A stretch of DNA of 64,000 nt from Talpa occidentalis (lineage: Eukaryota; Chordata; Mammalia; Eulipotyphla; Talpidae), in the NCBI RefSeq assembly GCF_014898055.3, contig NW_023605083.1, forward strand, positions 68,875,715-68,939,714, written 5' to 3'. The notes under the pieces are model-generated. The model was not told the DNA's origin and did not search any database. It saw only the letters and a list, made by a program, of their open reading frames with translations. Shown one piece after another: positions 11,691 through 23,909 of this stretch. Position 1 is the first letter of the stretch. Every line of letters begins with the position of its first letter. The position numbers were made by a program, and so were the translations under genes.

Positions 11691-12829
11691 GGTGTAACAA
11701 AAAGCTTAAAGGCCAGCCATGAGAGACCATTATCAGCCTGGAGAGATGAATGAATAGAATCTGGCAGGCAGAAGTTAGGGGTGTTGGGAAGAGGTCTAAA
11801 ACAGGTGAAATCCTGGGGTAATCACAGGTCCTACAGCGAACAACCTCAGGTTATTGCTCTAATATGAAAAGAAACTACTTTATATTCGAATTTCTGTGAG
11901 ATCCACCTGCTGTGTTTCCCATTCTGATGTGTCATTAAGACTTCAACTCTCTTGTTGTTACTCTTGAGATCTATCACGTGCTTTATCAATTTGCTTTAGA
12001 TTCAGTCTTTGCTTTTCCTACTTAAAATATGCAAGCCAACCATTCCCTCTCAACATCACTCATGCCTTTTTATGTGCCATATTCTGTATCTGATGTCTTC
12101 TCATTGACTCTTATAGGAAGCTTTGTGTCATAAACATTATGATTATTTTGCAAGTAGCAGAATTTCTGTGAAGATAGTCAGGTATGATGTTGGAGCGATT
12201 CTGGGATTCAAATGCAGGTCTTCAAACCCCAAGATTATGTCTCTTTTCCTATGTCCCTGCCTCTTCAGGGATTTCTAGGTAACCTTTTGTTTTTAGGGGC
12301 ACAATCACATATTTGCATCCTTCATTTGCTTTGAAAGCCCTTACAATTCATTGTCCTCCTCTAGTATTTCTTCCTAAGAGCACTTAATTTGCAACCTCAG
12401 TGTTCACAGAATCACAGAACTAGAGAAGATACATATTTTTGTTCCTCTTACCTCTGTTGGTGCCACTTGGCTTGTCCCCCTCACTCTGTATTGTTCTAAG
12501 TTACTAGCAGGGTCATGGCTGCCAATATATTGAAATGCTCAGAAGCCAATTACATAGGGATGGAATAGACACCTGATGGGCGAAAGCATCCTATAGCCTT
12601 GATGGACAGCTGATCAGCAATTAAAATGATGATTTATAGCTTAAAGGGAATGGTAGCTACTAATCACTGGAGCGCATACAAATTGTACACATAAAACACA
12701 TCTTTCTAAAAACCTTTGAATTGAACAGAAATTGCCCCAGACTTTCTCATTCTTCATACACATACAGAACATATAAATGACTTGCCCAAGGACAAAAGTA
12801 ATTAAGATATTCAGTTTCATGACCTATTA
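11691..12829. other. Unique DNA with one probable MIR
   Basis: A reverse MIR is likely at 12060-12260 ('cattgactcttataggaagc', 'tgggattcaaatgcaggtct'). Nothing else is recognised. No gene. Confidence 0.45.
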
Positions 12830-13000
12830 ATTGTTCTTTTCCAGACACATTTCCAAGGTACTTTCCCAAGTGCCTTTCTACGCATCTCAGCTTAAAAGCT
12901 ACTTCTTCCATGAAGCCTTCCACTCTCTCCAGTCTGAATTTTTTCTCCATTTTATTAACCCTTATCACATTGTAATAACTAAATCCATCAGTTACCATCC
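12830..13000 (+). repeat. L2 fragment
   Basis: Words 'ctcagcttaaaagctacttc', 'ttccatgaagccttccactc' and 'acccttatcacattgtaata' follow the L2 3' region order (feedback of the 'cctcagagaggccttccctg' type). Diverged. Confidence 0.6.
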
Positions 13001-14460
13001 AGAGGGTCATAATTTAGGCAGTGCTTCCTGACATTCTGGCTCCTGGAAGGAGCCAAAGTCACATGACACAAACACAAACGTTAAATAAGAGGAACCAGAA
13101 TCTAGGGCTTCCCCTCTCTGACCAGCATCTGTTTTATAATTTCCAGATTATCTAGGTGTGTGGATCTTTTCAGGAAAATAATAAGATCCCCACTGACAAT
13201 CATTTACGCTAGCTTCTCTAATAACATTGAACCGAAGATAATTAGTAGAGTTGAATAGAAGGTAATCTCCCCTCATAAACTGAAATGTTGAATCTGCCAA
13301 TCCCCAGAATACATTCTACTTGATTTGTCAACTGGAAGATACTAAACAAATCAGAAGAACTACAACAACGAAAACCAGCAGACATAATTCAGGCATTAGG
13401 GCAGCCTTTCCAGTTGGTTTTGTTCTAGCCCTCATTGTGTTATCCTTGATAAGACCGTCCCATTCTGGTTCCTATGCCTCTGCCTTCCTAAGCCCTTTCC
13501 AGGAGTAAGAAAGGACCTGATAATCTTCCAACCAGAAGTCTTGCCCCATCAGAGCCAGGAAGGACAAGGCAAGTTCAAAACAAATCAGGCTACAGAGTGA
13601 GGACCTCAAATTCTTCCCAAAGAAAAAGGTCTTAAAATAATGTTATTTACTGAAGTCTGTAATCTTCTCTGAATCCAAACATCCTTTTTCTTTAGTTTAA
13701 CTGTATATTGAACTGTTACTAGATACCTAGCATGCTGTGAACCTTTAATTTACATTATTTCATTTAACATTTATACCAGTAAGGTAGGCATTGACAAGAA
13801 GGAGCCCAGCCTGTGAAATAGGTTGTCTTCCCCTGTAAGACATGCTCTTGGTCACCAGGATTGGAAATTAACCATGAACTCCAGCTGGTGTGGCTGAGTT
13901 AATCGCTTCTGTGTTTGCTCTTAAAAAAAATTGGTTTTCCTTTGCTAAATTCTGCTCCTAATACAAGGACTCACAGCTGAATCTCTATTCTACAGAGTTC
14001 AAACTACCAAGAATTAAATTTTTTCATCCTCTCTTGCTAGGGCTCTTCATTATTTACCTCTTCGGATGTGAATGCCAGTTCCTTCAGAGAACTGGATTGC
14101 AGTGGTCATGTGAGCACTGTGATTTGATCTGCTCCCTTCTCCCCCACGGCCACCTCAGTGGCCCCGAACATAGCTTAGTCGCATTACCAGTCTATCTGCT
14201 ATTATATCTAGTGATGAATGTGCCAGTAACTGGGTTTGAAAACCTGATGTAGGTCAGTTTACAATGTTACCCTTTTCTTCGGTTAATGTTACCTGAAACT
14301 TTTCCTTCTCCCAGGAGACTCCAGACTGCTCAGTGAGCTGGTAAATAAGTAAATAATAAATCAGTTTACTTACTTGATTTTTCTTGAAAACAACAAGGAT
14401 CCACCAATACTCAAGAAGAGAAGATGCTGCAAAACTAATCAGACAGAGTTTTGTGGGGTT
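13001..14460. other. Unique DNA with one short MIR-like piece
   Basis: A reverse MIR-like piece lies at 13710-13810 ('taatttacattatttcattt', 'ccagtaaggtaggcattgac'). The stretch 14030-14250 is less AT-rich and open in one frame for 72 codons, but it has no recognisable domain. No gene call is supported. Confidence 0.45.
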
Positions 14461-14492
14461 TTTTTGTTTGTTTGTTTGTTTGTTTTTTTTAT
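14461..14492 (+). repeat. (GTTT)n microsatellite
   Basis: Five or so GTTT units with flanking T runs, just upstream of a MIR. Confidence 0.85.
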
Positions 14493-14496
14493 TAAA

Positions 14497-14715
14497 GTGC
14501 TTCTAATCATGAGCTCCGGACTCAAGATTGCCTGCGTTCAAGTTCCACCATCTGTTTAATTTGGGCAAGTCAAATCAAACTGCAGAACTCTTATCTACAA
14601 ATTCAAAATTCTTGTGTCTCATAGGGTTGTTACAAGAATGCAATGCGTTATAGCTTATAAAATGTTTCATATGCTTGCCTGGCACATGCAGACCCTTCAA
14701 TATTATTACTTTACT
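14497..14715 (+). repeat. MIR
   Basis: Good order of MIR landmarks: 'gagctccggactcaagattg', 'cctgcgttcaagttccacca', 'tttgggcaagtcaaatcaaa', 'tctcatagggttgttacaag', 'tgcctggcacatgcagaccc'. It is nearly full length. Confidence 0.8.
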
Positions 14716-15279
14716 GTTATGGGAGCATATATGAAAATCCTAAAGATTTGAGAATGGACTAAGTACAAAATTGGAACATAGAAATCCTTTCTTGCCTGCA
14801 GTTGTATTCTCTATGATTCTCACAAAAGTTGTGTAGATGTATACATGTGTAGAAGATGTGTAAAGGAATTGACTTCTACAATAGAGGCAGGATGATAGTC
14901 AACTTAAATACTTTTATCTCCAAATTATGTTGATCAAATTTTAAAAAGTAGAAACTTTTGAATAATCTAGAATGTTAAAATAAGGAAAGGTCAATGAAGA
15001 AGATATTGTGCTCAGTCAATTGCTGGGTGGTTGTTTAAAGGAAGTTACTTTATAAGATTAATATCTGTGGGGAACAGTTTTTTTAACACAGTATTTGAAG
15101 CAAACAAAGGTATGAAAGTATATGTAGGTTAACAGTACAGCAATGAATCTGATTACTTACTTGGTAACCTACTAAGGACTTCAGATATCATCTACCAGTG
15201 TCACTAAGAGAAAAAACATGTGTCATTCAGATATTTTCTCCATGGATCTTGCCAAGAAATAGCTTCAGTGTTGAGTGGT
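14716..15279. other. Unique AT-rich DNA, no gene
   Basis: No repeat family, splice-context exon or RNA gene recognised. Confidence 0.45.
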
Positions 15280-15625
15280 ATGTTTATAATATTCTTGCAT
15301 CTTTAAAGATTTTTACTTATGTACATTTCCAGAACCTGTCATTTGGCTTGCTTACTTTTGCATTTTTAACAAGCGGTGTCATATTGTAGGTCATCTTCTG
15401 CAAATTGCTTTTATTCTGATTCAGTTGGTTGTGTTTAAAATTCACTTACATCTCTGAGTATAGCCGTAATTTGGTCATTTTCACTACTATCTAATATCCC
15501 ACTGTGTGAAAGTCATTTAAAAGAATATCCGCAGCAAAATGGTTTGTAACAGGACAACTTGTTTTTCATTCTTTCATATTTTTGCTAAGATTTGCATTCT
15601 AGTTATTTTTTGCTTCCAGACTCTT
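15280..15625 (-). repeat. Ancient L1-type 3' remnant (weak)
   Basis: The words 'tcttctgcaaattgctttta', 'tctctgagtatagccgtaat' and 'ttttcactactatctaatat' resemble, in this order, the antisense of old L1M-type 3' ends. No coding remains. It could be another old LINE. Confidence 0.4.
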
Positions 15626-15639
15626 TGTCCTCTAAACCA

Positions 15640-16110
15640 ACTTTTATAATTGACACCAGAGTTCTCTTCCTCAATACAGATCAGAGATTTACTAAATACT
15701 CTCCCTCTTTATAGCCTCAATGGTTTCCTTTCTGCTCCCAAGATAAAACCCAACTTGCTGTTGCCAGCATCTGGGTCTGTCACAATCCTGCAAGATAAAA
15801 TCCAACTTGCTGCTTCCAGCATCTGGGTCCATCACAGCCCTACTTTAATAGTCCTCTTTAATTTCATCTCCAACTCTAAATTTTCCCCATCCCACCTTCT
15901 TCTGGCTTACTCTTTCTTTACTCAAACCAAACGGCGTACCACCACTCCAAAACAACCAGGCTGTTTGTGCCTTTGCTTATGAAGTTGTCATTTCCAAGAA
16001 TGCTTGTCTTTTGTTTGTTGGAATAATGAATCAAATCACTGTTAGTTGAAACAATATCTCACTTTAAAGTCACCACTAATATGAAGTCTTCCTAGATTTC
16101 TAAAAACAAA
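15640..16110 (+). repeat. L2 fragment with an internal tandem duplication
   Basis: Carries L2 words 'aagataaaacccaacttgct', 'ctggcttactctttctttac' and 'ctgtttgtgcctttgcttat', and ends near 'atatgaagtcttcctagatt'. A 52-bp segment within it (15740-15791) is repeated immediately (15792-15843). Confidence 0.7.
15740..15843 (+). repeat. 52-bp tandem duplication
   Basis: Two adjacent 52-bp units, both starting AAGATAAAA(C/T)CCAACTTGCTG, differ at several sites, mostly transitions. The duplication happened within the L2 after its insertion. Confidence 0.85.
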
Positions 16111-17910
16111 AATTAATTATTCTGGAATATGGCATGCCTAATTATTATTGAATTGTTCTGTACTTGTTGGCTTCTATCTTTTTAATACTAATGAATAAGA
16201 CATCTCTTAAGGACAAAAAGCTCTATTAAATCAACAGCCATATGCTTTTTACTATAGTGTTTTCCCAAAGCCTCACTACCACCCTCACCCCACTCCCTAT
16301 CTTAATAGCAAATTTAAGACTTTGTACACAGGAAATCTAGTGGATTTGCCAAACTGACTGGAGCAAAGGACTCTGAAACTCTTTCCTAAGGGCTGTGTTT
16401 AGAAATCACTATGATCTTTTCTGATGACTGCATAGAAAATTGGATTTACCTTTTCAATTTTGCATTATTCTTGTGTTATTGGGATTATGATGAATAATAA
16501 GATAATAACAGCAATTAGCCTCTGGATGACTAATAGTCCCTTAAATTGATTTTGAACAATCAATTTGAACATCTTCCCGTGGACAAATTAGAATAGGGTG
16601 GGCCACATAGTGTTCCATAAACATTTCTAGAGAAGGAAAATGGTAAAACTATGCTCAGTGGATACTGAGGGTAGTGTGAAAATTCCCTAGGGCTTGGGAA
16701 TGGGAATAAGGGTGAAGTTAACCATTAAGGCTCTGTTTCTGAAAAATTAAAATCTAAAGGATCAATGGAGTTTATTCCAAATGCTTGTAAATTTGTTTAC
16801 CAAAAACTCAGCACTTATTTGCAACATGGAACCAGTGTTGTATTGTGTTTGGGGTCACCCCCACTTCTTCCACCAATCCACCAACACATACTGAACTTGT
16901 ATCCTGATTGGCATATACTTGATCTTGGTCATAATTTATAAGACAGCCATTAAGGAGAAATACATTTAAGGTCCAGCTGTGTTCCCACACAGACACTTTC
17001 CCCCACGGCAGTAGCATAAGGGACTCTGCATTGACTGCTTACTTCATCACCGTGAAACTGAGTCTCACCTAACTCTGGGTTACCAGAGATGGAGTCTGAC
17101 TTTTTTCAGGGTTTCAGTAGAAAGTTTATAGGAGGAGGGAAGAGATATTAATTAGGGAGGGAGGATGATACTATTTAAGTGCAATGGAGTGTAATGGAGA
17201 ATCTGAATTCCTACCCGTAAAAGTGCTGGATTCATCTTTGGGGTTCACTACATTTTTAGTTGATATTTTATTTTTTCTAGACTTTGGACATTTCTGCACA
17301 TACTGTCACATCTCCTGTCATTCTCTGTAGCTTCTGGTTGGATTTAATTATTTTCCCCGCCCTGAACCAATGCAGATATATGAGCAAGCAAAAAAAAAAA
17401 AATGGGGGACATTATAAATGATTTTATTCATTGCACAAAGAATGGAAGTAAGTTCTGAAGATAGATTAACAAATAAGCATAACATTGAGGAGCAGATTAG
17501 TGTGAGAGACAGGCACCAACATCAAAATCCATAATGACAAGTCCTGTATAAGCAAAGTTATTCAAGAGCCTTGAGAAATAATTAATTTTTCTCGGTTGAT
17601 ATTTGAAGAAGACTCCATAGAAAAGAAGGCATTTGATCTGGGTTATGGGGAGTGTTAAACCCAAATGTTCACTGAGTCTTCCTGATCCTTGAATTATAGA
17701 TAAGATTTGTTTGGGTCCCAAATTGTGTGCCCTTTGGAAGTCAAATCCTCTCATGACCTTTTTTTCAAGATTCTGAGCAGGGATATACTTTTCTAGTTTG
17801 AACTCATATCAATTCCTTTTTTTAGTTACTCAACATCACATCCATGATGTCCGACACCTGGGACTGCTCTGAGTTGTATCAAGCTGGACATTCATCTCTA
17901 CCCTTCTTTC
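16111..17910. other. Unique DNA, no gene
   Basis: An 85-codon minus-strand frame (17497-17754) has no domain. A 12-base A run is at 17390-17401. I see no repeat family that I can name. Confidence 0.45.
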
Positions 17911-17913
17911 AGC

Positions 17914-17916
<3 letters not shown>

Positions 17917-17956
<40 letters not shown>
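17917..17956 (+). repeat. (CA)n microsatellite
   Basis: About 20 uninterrupted CA units followed by CTCACTCACT. Confidence 0.97.
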
Positions 17957-17960
<4 letters not shown>

Positions 17961-18147
17961 TCACTTATACCCAATTTCATCTGCAGAGTATTTTAGCGAA
18001 AAATATTGGGAGTTAAGAGGAATTTTGCACCACAATAATGCAAACCATCCCAAAATGAGTAATGCATGTCTTTGATTACAAAAGTCCTTTTCCTGTTCAC
18101 CTGAGGATTATTAGGTCTGCTTTATCCTGCAAAACATGCAAGCATCA

Positions 18148-18413
18148 GGGGGTGCAGCTGGTTAATCACAGAACTGTGAAGCTGTCCGCAGCATCTGCAG
18201 CACCGGTTTCATTCCTGGCCAGCCAGGGAGATGCCCACATGTGTGGCAGACCTCTCCTGTCTCGCCCGCTGCTCCCCTCAGCAGTGTTTTCAGTCGTCTG
18301 CCTGTTCTGTTCCCCACTCTGTCTCTGGTGAATTCTCTCACCCTCCTGTACCTCTGACCTATACCCCAGTTCTTGTATAAATAAATAAATAAATAAATCT
18401 TTAAAAAAAGATC
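18148..18413 (+). mobile_element. tRNA-derived SINE copy 6 (subfamily B), 5'-shortened
   Basis: Begins within the A-box region ('gggggtgcagctggttaatc'), missing about the first dozen head bases. The body and the ending 'gacctataccccagttcttg' are of B type. The 17-bp target duplication has two mismatches (18131-18147 and 18414-18430). The B box is decayed ('ggtttcattcc'). Confidence 0.93.
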
Positions 18414-18430
18414 AAAATATGCAAGTATCA

Positions 18431-18799
18431 CACCACTTCTTTCCTTCTCACTTCTTCCCTTGTCCACATCATCTTCAGATCCCAGTCCTCCCAGGTGCCT
18501 CCAGGAACTTCCAAAACATTTATTCTATTTTGTGAGATAATTCTGCTCTTCCAAGTTCCTAATTCTAGACACACCGCATGTCCACCTTCAGCTATCCAAA
18601 TGTGTTAAAACCGATTGTTCCTGTAGAATATATTTATGATTTATAGAGTAATTATGCAATTGACTATACCACAGTAAAAGATGTCCTCGTAAAAAAATAG
18701 TGACTGGAAAATATTTAAAAGTATTCATTAGTGCATTTTTTACTTACCTAGGAACTCATCTGATTTCATGTACATTCATCTAATTTCACCTGGAGTTAG
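18431..18799. other. Unique DNA, no gene
   Basis: No recognised repeat or RNA gene. Confidence 0.4.
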
Positions 18800-19745
18800 G
18801 TGACACCTGCTTCTATGGTGATGGTGTCCCTGAACCAGCCCTTAACCCAGGATATATTCCAAGACAGAAGCCCAATCTGCTATGGTTGATGCTATATTTA
18901 AAAAACCCAAAGACATAAGGCAATTCACTCAAGACTAGATAACATCCTATGGAAGTGGGCAAGAGGAGAGAGGAGCAGCACTTAGGTTCTGTTGTCAAAA
19001 GGAGATTTTCCAGTTCACCCTGAGAATGGAGCATCTGCCACCAGGAAAGGAAGGTGTGTGTGTTGAGGACCATCCATACTGTAGTCCAGCAGCATGTTCC
19101 ACACCTCTGGGGCGCTGAGGAGCTCTTGCGGCTTACTTGTGATGGCCAGCAATAAATCTGAAAGTGACCAGTTGACTTCTGTAGTGCCCTGATATTTTGA
19201 TACCCCACCACAATTATCCCATATGGTCAATTACTGCTATCTTTTAAGAGCAGGATGATCACAAAAGCAGAGACTGAAGCCCAAGACCAAAGGTGGTGGT
19301 GGTGATGTAGGAGGGAGAAGTCAGCATAATTCCCTGCCCTCAAGTTCCCCTTCTCTCTGGCACATACAATGCAGACTGAATATAGATGAGTCCAGATACC
19401 AAAATAGTCCATTAAGATGCTGGCATATGTCGATGGGGGCTTAGCAAAGGAGGAAAAAAGCAGAGAGATATCTGACAGATATTGATTTTTCCTAGACATG
19501 TCATTCAGAAATTGACTTGTGGGCCAGATATCAAGAGCTGAAGAGGAAGACCCAGCCACTTCATTGGGTTGAGAATGTGAGATGTGGGTGTGCTGAAAAC
19601 TAAGGTCAGGAACAGGAATATAGCAGCCATCACGACAGTGGTGAAAAAAGGATAGTGCTGAAATATCCAGAAAGGAATGTCCTTCTCTTTCGCATTCAAT
19701 TTCCTTCTGGCTCCTGGCATTCTTAGCAACTTTATCAATTATACA
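18800..19745 (-). other. Coding-like patch, unassigned
   Basis: Three overlapping minus-strand frames follow one another with shifts. 19738-19505 starts MPGARRKLNAKEKD within the frame and has a hydrophobic stretch (FFTTVVMAAIFLFLTLVF). 19559-19227 ends in a second hydrophobic stretch (ASVSAFVIILLL). 19230-19015 reads SDLLLAITSKPQELLSAPEV with G/C at many third positions. Two CpG sites sit in the last part of an otherwise CpG-poor area. I recognise no family and see no start or splice evidence and no poly(A) relic. It may be a decayed processed pseudogene, an exon, or chance. Confidence 0.2.
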
Positions 19746-19779
19746 TTTGACTCACCAGATGTCACCTTTAAAATATTTA

Positions 19780-20040
19780 CTTTAATGGATGATCGGATAT
19801 CTACAATGTGCCACGATACTCTATATGTTGGGGGGGGGGCAGTGTTCACATTTTTCTCATTTGATTTGATCTTCAGCTTGACCATAAGACATTGATATTT
19901 TGTTCCCACTTAGTAAGATTTAAAAAAAAAAAAACAGACTAGAGTTATAAATTGAGTTGTCTAAGGTCACAGAAATAATAAATATCAAACCAGAATTTCA
20001 AACCTAGTGTTCTGATCCCAAGCTCATGATTCTTTCCAAA
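19780..20040 (-). repeat. MIR
   Basis: Reverse MIR order: 'atctacaatgtgccacgata', 'tttgttcccacttagtaaga', 'gttgtctaaggtcacagaaa', 'ccagaatttcaaacctagtg'. Contains a G9 run at 19831-19839 and an A run near 19922. Confidence 0.7.
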
Positions 20041-20239
20041 GTAGCAATATATTCCTAAAATATTAGATACAAAATGCGTGTTAGAGATTATTTCCTCCAG
20101 GAATGATGCATGTGTTCTAAATGATGTGCCAACTCTAACTGGTTGGGTTACCTGGAATTATGCTGAGAAGAACCCAGGCACCCTTCATAGGCCCCGTAGG
20201 AAAAAGTACCGTGATTGATTCTTGATGTCTGCCATAGGC

Positions 20240-20440
20240 ACCTATGCCAGCTAATCTCCCACATAGCTTTGCCCTCCCCCATTTTTACAGGTGGGAAAAT
20301 TAATGCTGGGAGGTTTAAAAAAGAATTGCCCGAGCACACCCAGCATGGTGGTGGCAGAGCTCCAGTAAGATTCCACCTCTCCTCACTGCAGGCCTGGTGC
20401 TCTTGGCCTGGCCCTGGTCCTTCCCCTGGAGCTGTCACAG
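20240..20440 (-). repeat. MIR-like fragment
   Basis: 'catttttacaggtgggaaaa', 'gaattgcccgagcacaccca' and 'tggtggtggcagagctccag' match the reverse MIR core. The flanking sequence is unique and relatively GC-rich. Confidence 0.6.
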
Positions 20441-20579
20441 AAACCTGCCAGGTCATGCATTCCCTCCATATAATTTTCTGACCTTGTTTTCCTGTCTTAT
20501 ATCAGAAATACACGTCATCTGAGTAGAGTGTTTTGAAGAAGAATCCATTATGAAATACTGGCTTCCTATTGTTAATGAG

Positions 20580-20900
20580 ATTCCTCAGTCAAGGTTTCTG
20601 CTGAATAAATGCTGAGAGGGACATGTTTAAGCGATTGATGGGCACCAAGTTCTGGGGTTGGGCCTGAATGAGCAAATGCAGGGCATTCAAGAAATAACCA
20701 GCGCCAACTCAGCATTTAGGAACCGGCTGGTGCTAAATTTTCCTGAACAATTTTGATCTGATCAGCTCAAAGCACTGGAGAATGGATGGAATGGTTCATC
20801 GGTGCAAGGAAAATGACTGAAGGACTGTATTTAAATTTAGAAGAAACAACTTGAAGACCATAGTCATTCACTGAAATGGCATCCGTTTAATGATGAAGAG
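20580..20900. other. Unique block, conserved-element candidate
   Basis: Not explained by repeats. It contains 'gcgccaactcagcatttagg', 'aaccggctggtgctaaattt' and the palindromic 'tgatctgatcagctca', and it is close to repeat-free. Function is inferred only from its complexity and retained CpG sites. Confidence 0.25.
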
Positions 20901-20959
20901 AAAGTGTAAAACGAAGTGGAAATGCGAAAAATTCTATTCCAGATAATTCAAACAGAAAA

Positions 20960-21080
20960 TGATTCTACAGTAGTACCTAATTCATGGGTGGTGGTGAAAT
21001 TAAATGAGACAATGCTCATAAATTATTTAGCTAGTGCTTAGCAAACAATAATTGCTCAAAGAACAATAAACAATAATATT
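20960..21080 (+). repeat. MIR 3' part
   Basis: 'gaaattaaatgagacaatgc' and 'agtgcttagcaaacaataat' match the MIR 3' half. Confidence 0.6.
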
Positions 21081-21289
21081 TTTTAATGAGATAGGATTGT
21101 AGGTATGTGTGCACTCGGGGGTGTGCGTGCACCATGTTCTCTGTCTGTGTGGGTGTTGCCCTCTTTGAATCATCTGCTTGACTAACTCAATTATGTTTGT
21201 ATTGTAGATGCAGTCCTTCCAATTCTCTCTCTATCTGTAAATGGAGAACAAACCTACTTTGAATTAGAATGTTACATTCTGCTTTCTTT

Positions 21290-21475
21290 TCACTGAAGAC
21301 AGACATCTTATTAAATCTACTCTTTGTGAAATGTAACTAAGGAACATTATTAGCCTAGAGTGACTGTTTGTGAAACTGAGTCACAGAGAGGTTAAATGAT
21401 TAACCCCAGGTCACACAGCTGTTGAATGCCTGGGCCTTTCACTCTTAATTCAGGGTTGTGTGCTATTTTCAGATT
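21290..21475 (-). repeat. MIR
   Basis: 'gaaactgagtcacagagagg', 'accccaggtcacacagctgt' and 'ttcagggttgtgtgct' are reverse MIR core words, close to consensus. Confidence 0.75.
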
Positions 21476-22230
21476 AGGATAAAATTTCTTCCATTTGTCC
21501 CACCTCTATTCCCCCTTCTCTGCTCTTTAGAGCTTTTTTTTTTTTTTAAATCCCTTAATCTAATTCAAATCACTTATTTACTTGAGACATTTATTTATAT
21601 ATCCATTATTGAATAAGTCTTGGTCCATACTAGTGGTGAACATTGGCGGTTGCCCAATTTTCTTGTTTGTAGATTTTCTTCAAATCTCTATTGACACTTC
21701 AGAAAATGTGGGAAGGGGTAGGAATTCTGTGCTTCTCCAGGAATATATTGAGACTGCCAAGAGCACTCATTGACTTGCCAGGAATGTGCTTAGTGGGGAG
21801 CATGTGATCATGCTTAGAGGATGTGGGGATTCTACACAAGCTTTCTGGGGAATGTTTCTCCAGGAAGATGTTCACTGTCTTCTAGTGGATGTTGGTGTGG
21901 AGGAAGACAGTTTCTGGCATTCCAGGACTGAAACCTTTAAGCTTGCTGGTTTGTGAAGCAGTTTCCCATTGGAATTAAGGATTTTTTCTCAATAGCTGCT
22001 AGCAGCACCTTAACCAATGAGGCACCCTAAAGAAGCTCAGACATTCTTATGTTAAGGGTGTGGCTACTAGCACACTCTATAGGGTCAGACTCATATGGAA
22101 TATTATTTCCACCCATTGTTGACTGTGCAATGGTGGGCAATTACTTAATTTCTCTATGTTTGAGTATCTCCTTTATCCTTCATTATTTTATTAACCTGAC
22201 AGCACAATCCTGATATGCTGTGCATTTGAC
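21476..22230. other. Mostly unique DNA
   Basis: Contains a T run near 21535-21547. Short MIR-like words are at 22065-22170 ('aatggtgggcaattacttaa'). No gene. Confidence 0.4.
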
Positions 22231-22234
22231 TCTA

Positions 22235-22385
22235 TATTCATATCTATTTATTGTCTGTCTTTTTTGTCTTTGATATAAGCTCCATGAAGGCAGCAATTTT
22301 TATCACTGTGTTATTTCTGAATTCACAGAGTCTGCATGTAACAAAAAGTTAATAAGCACTTAATAAATAAATTTATTAATAAGTG
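22235..22385 (+). repeat. L2 3' end
   Basis: 'gatataagctccatgaaggc' , 'atttttatcactgtgttatt' and the terminal 'taataagcacttaataaata' follow the L2 3' end. Confidence 0.75.
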
Positions 22386-23388
22386 AATTAGTAAGAAAGA
22401 ATGGCAGCTATGTAATAGAATTGTTGTGATGATAAATTTTAGATAACATATGTAAATATGCTTGAGATATTATTATTAACACAAATAATGACAACCTCTG
22501 CTCTAAGTGTTGCCACAATATCTGTAACTAGTTTTAATGTAAACATTTATTGAAAGTCATCTGTCTTGTCATCTCCCCTCCAGAGATAATAAATGTTTGC
22601 TGTATTCAGCTGCTAAGTTTATGGGTAATTTGCTCCGTAGCATTCAATAACTAATGTACTTCCCATACCCCCTAACTTCCTCACCTTTTTCTCCTTGACT
22701 GTGCTCTTTTTCATCAGTCACAGATATTTATTTTCATTCAACACTTGCATGTGCACCTCCATGCAGCTGTGATGTTAGGTGTTTGCAGAATTGTCAGGAT
22801 CTATAACATTTGGGCCAGGCCAAACACCATGTGTTTCAGGATGCTTCTTAGGATGCTTTCCCTGTACATACTGACCCCTGGGATGCCCACACACTCTCAG
22901 TTTGACTCTGCAGCTTGAGAAGTTTCATGTTTCCTTGATTGTGCTCTGATTGTTCCAACACTCCTCAAAAGGAGATGAAGTTTCTCATATTCATGTATCC
23001 CTGCAAAGGGTAGAATTTCCAAATACACGTGGGTCCCATCATCACATGAAACTGTTTGGTTATCTTCAAACTCATATTTCTTTTGCTAGCAACCATCTCT
23101 TACACCAATAATTACAAGGTTTGAAATGTTTACTTTGTACTGATTTTTACACATTTATCTTATTGAACACATTATGACCCATTATTGAAGGGACTATGAT
23201 TATAACCTTTTTATAGAAGGGAAAGCAGAAGCTTAAATGATTCAACCAATGTAGGAATAAGTAGAACCATAAATTAAACCCAAGCAGTCAGATACCAAAG
23301 GCTATGTGCAAAGTTTTATTCCATATTGTCACATGTACACATTCACCCTGTGATAGAAATCATTGGGTAATATAAAAGGAAGAATCCA
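22386..23388. other. Old repeat pieces and unique DNA
   Basis: A MIR-like tail is at 22395-22500 ('aatagaattgttgtgatgat') and a reverse MIR at 23120-23320 ('gggaaagcagaagcttaaat', 'aagcagtcagataccaaagg'). The rest is unique. No gene. Confidence 0.5.
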
Positions 23389-23670
23389 GGGCCTGCCCAG
23401 TGGCGCAGCAGTTGAGCGCTGGGTTGCAAAGCTGCCCACAGCCTCTACAGTGCCGGTTCAATCCCCGGCTGCTCTGTGGCCACCGGAGGAGGGTCCCACA
23501 TGGCACACAGAGCTCTCCTGCCGCCCGCTGCTCCCCTCAGCAGTGTACTTCGGTCCTTCTGCCTGCTCTGCTCCCCGCTCTGGCTCTGGTGAATTCTCTC
23601 ACCCTCCCATGCTTCTGACTGTACCCAGTGCTTGTATAAATAAATAAACAAATCTTTAAAAAAAAAAAAA
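23389..23670 (+). mobile_element. tRNA-derived SINE copy 7 (subfamily A)
   Basis: Full length. A box 'tggcgcagcagttgagcgc', B box 'ggttcaatccc', body complete and tail TAAATAAACAAATCTTTAAA with a long A run. Its target duplication has one mismatch ('aaaaggaagaatc' and 'aaaaggaacaatc'). Confidence 0.96.
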
Positions 23671-23689
23671 AGGAACAATCTGGATATGT

Positions 23690-23885
23690 GGAAATTGAGA
23701 GTTTAATCTTGGCTTCTTCCTCTAATATGAGTGAATTTGGCCAAATCACTTAATTCACTAAATCTTACTTGTTAACTAACTTTTCAGCTGGGAAGAATGT
23801 CTACCTTATTTCCTTCCCAGGATCATTTCAAAACTCATCACGGGATCATGTATATGAAAAGCTGAAAATTATAATTCATCACATG
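23690..23885 (+). repeat. MIR (probable)
   Basis: 'gagagtttaatcttggcttc', 'gaatttggccaaatcactta' and 'ttcccaggatcatttcaaaa' follow the MIR order, strongly diverged. Confidence 0.5.
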
Positions 23886-23909
23886 AGAGTGACAAAAATA
23901 CCCATGCAA

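Noticed and set aside
17917..17956. Regular short repeats as a CRISPR array
   Set aside because: These and the other CA/GT arrays are uninterrupted dinucleotide microsatellites without spacers, in a mammalian genome.
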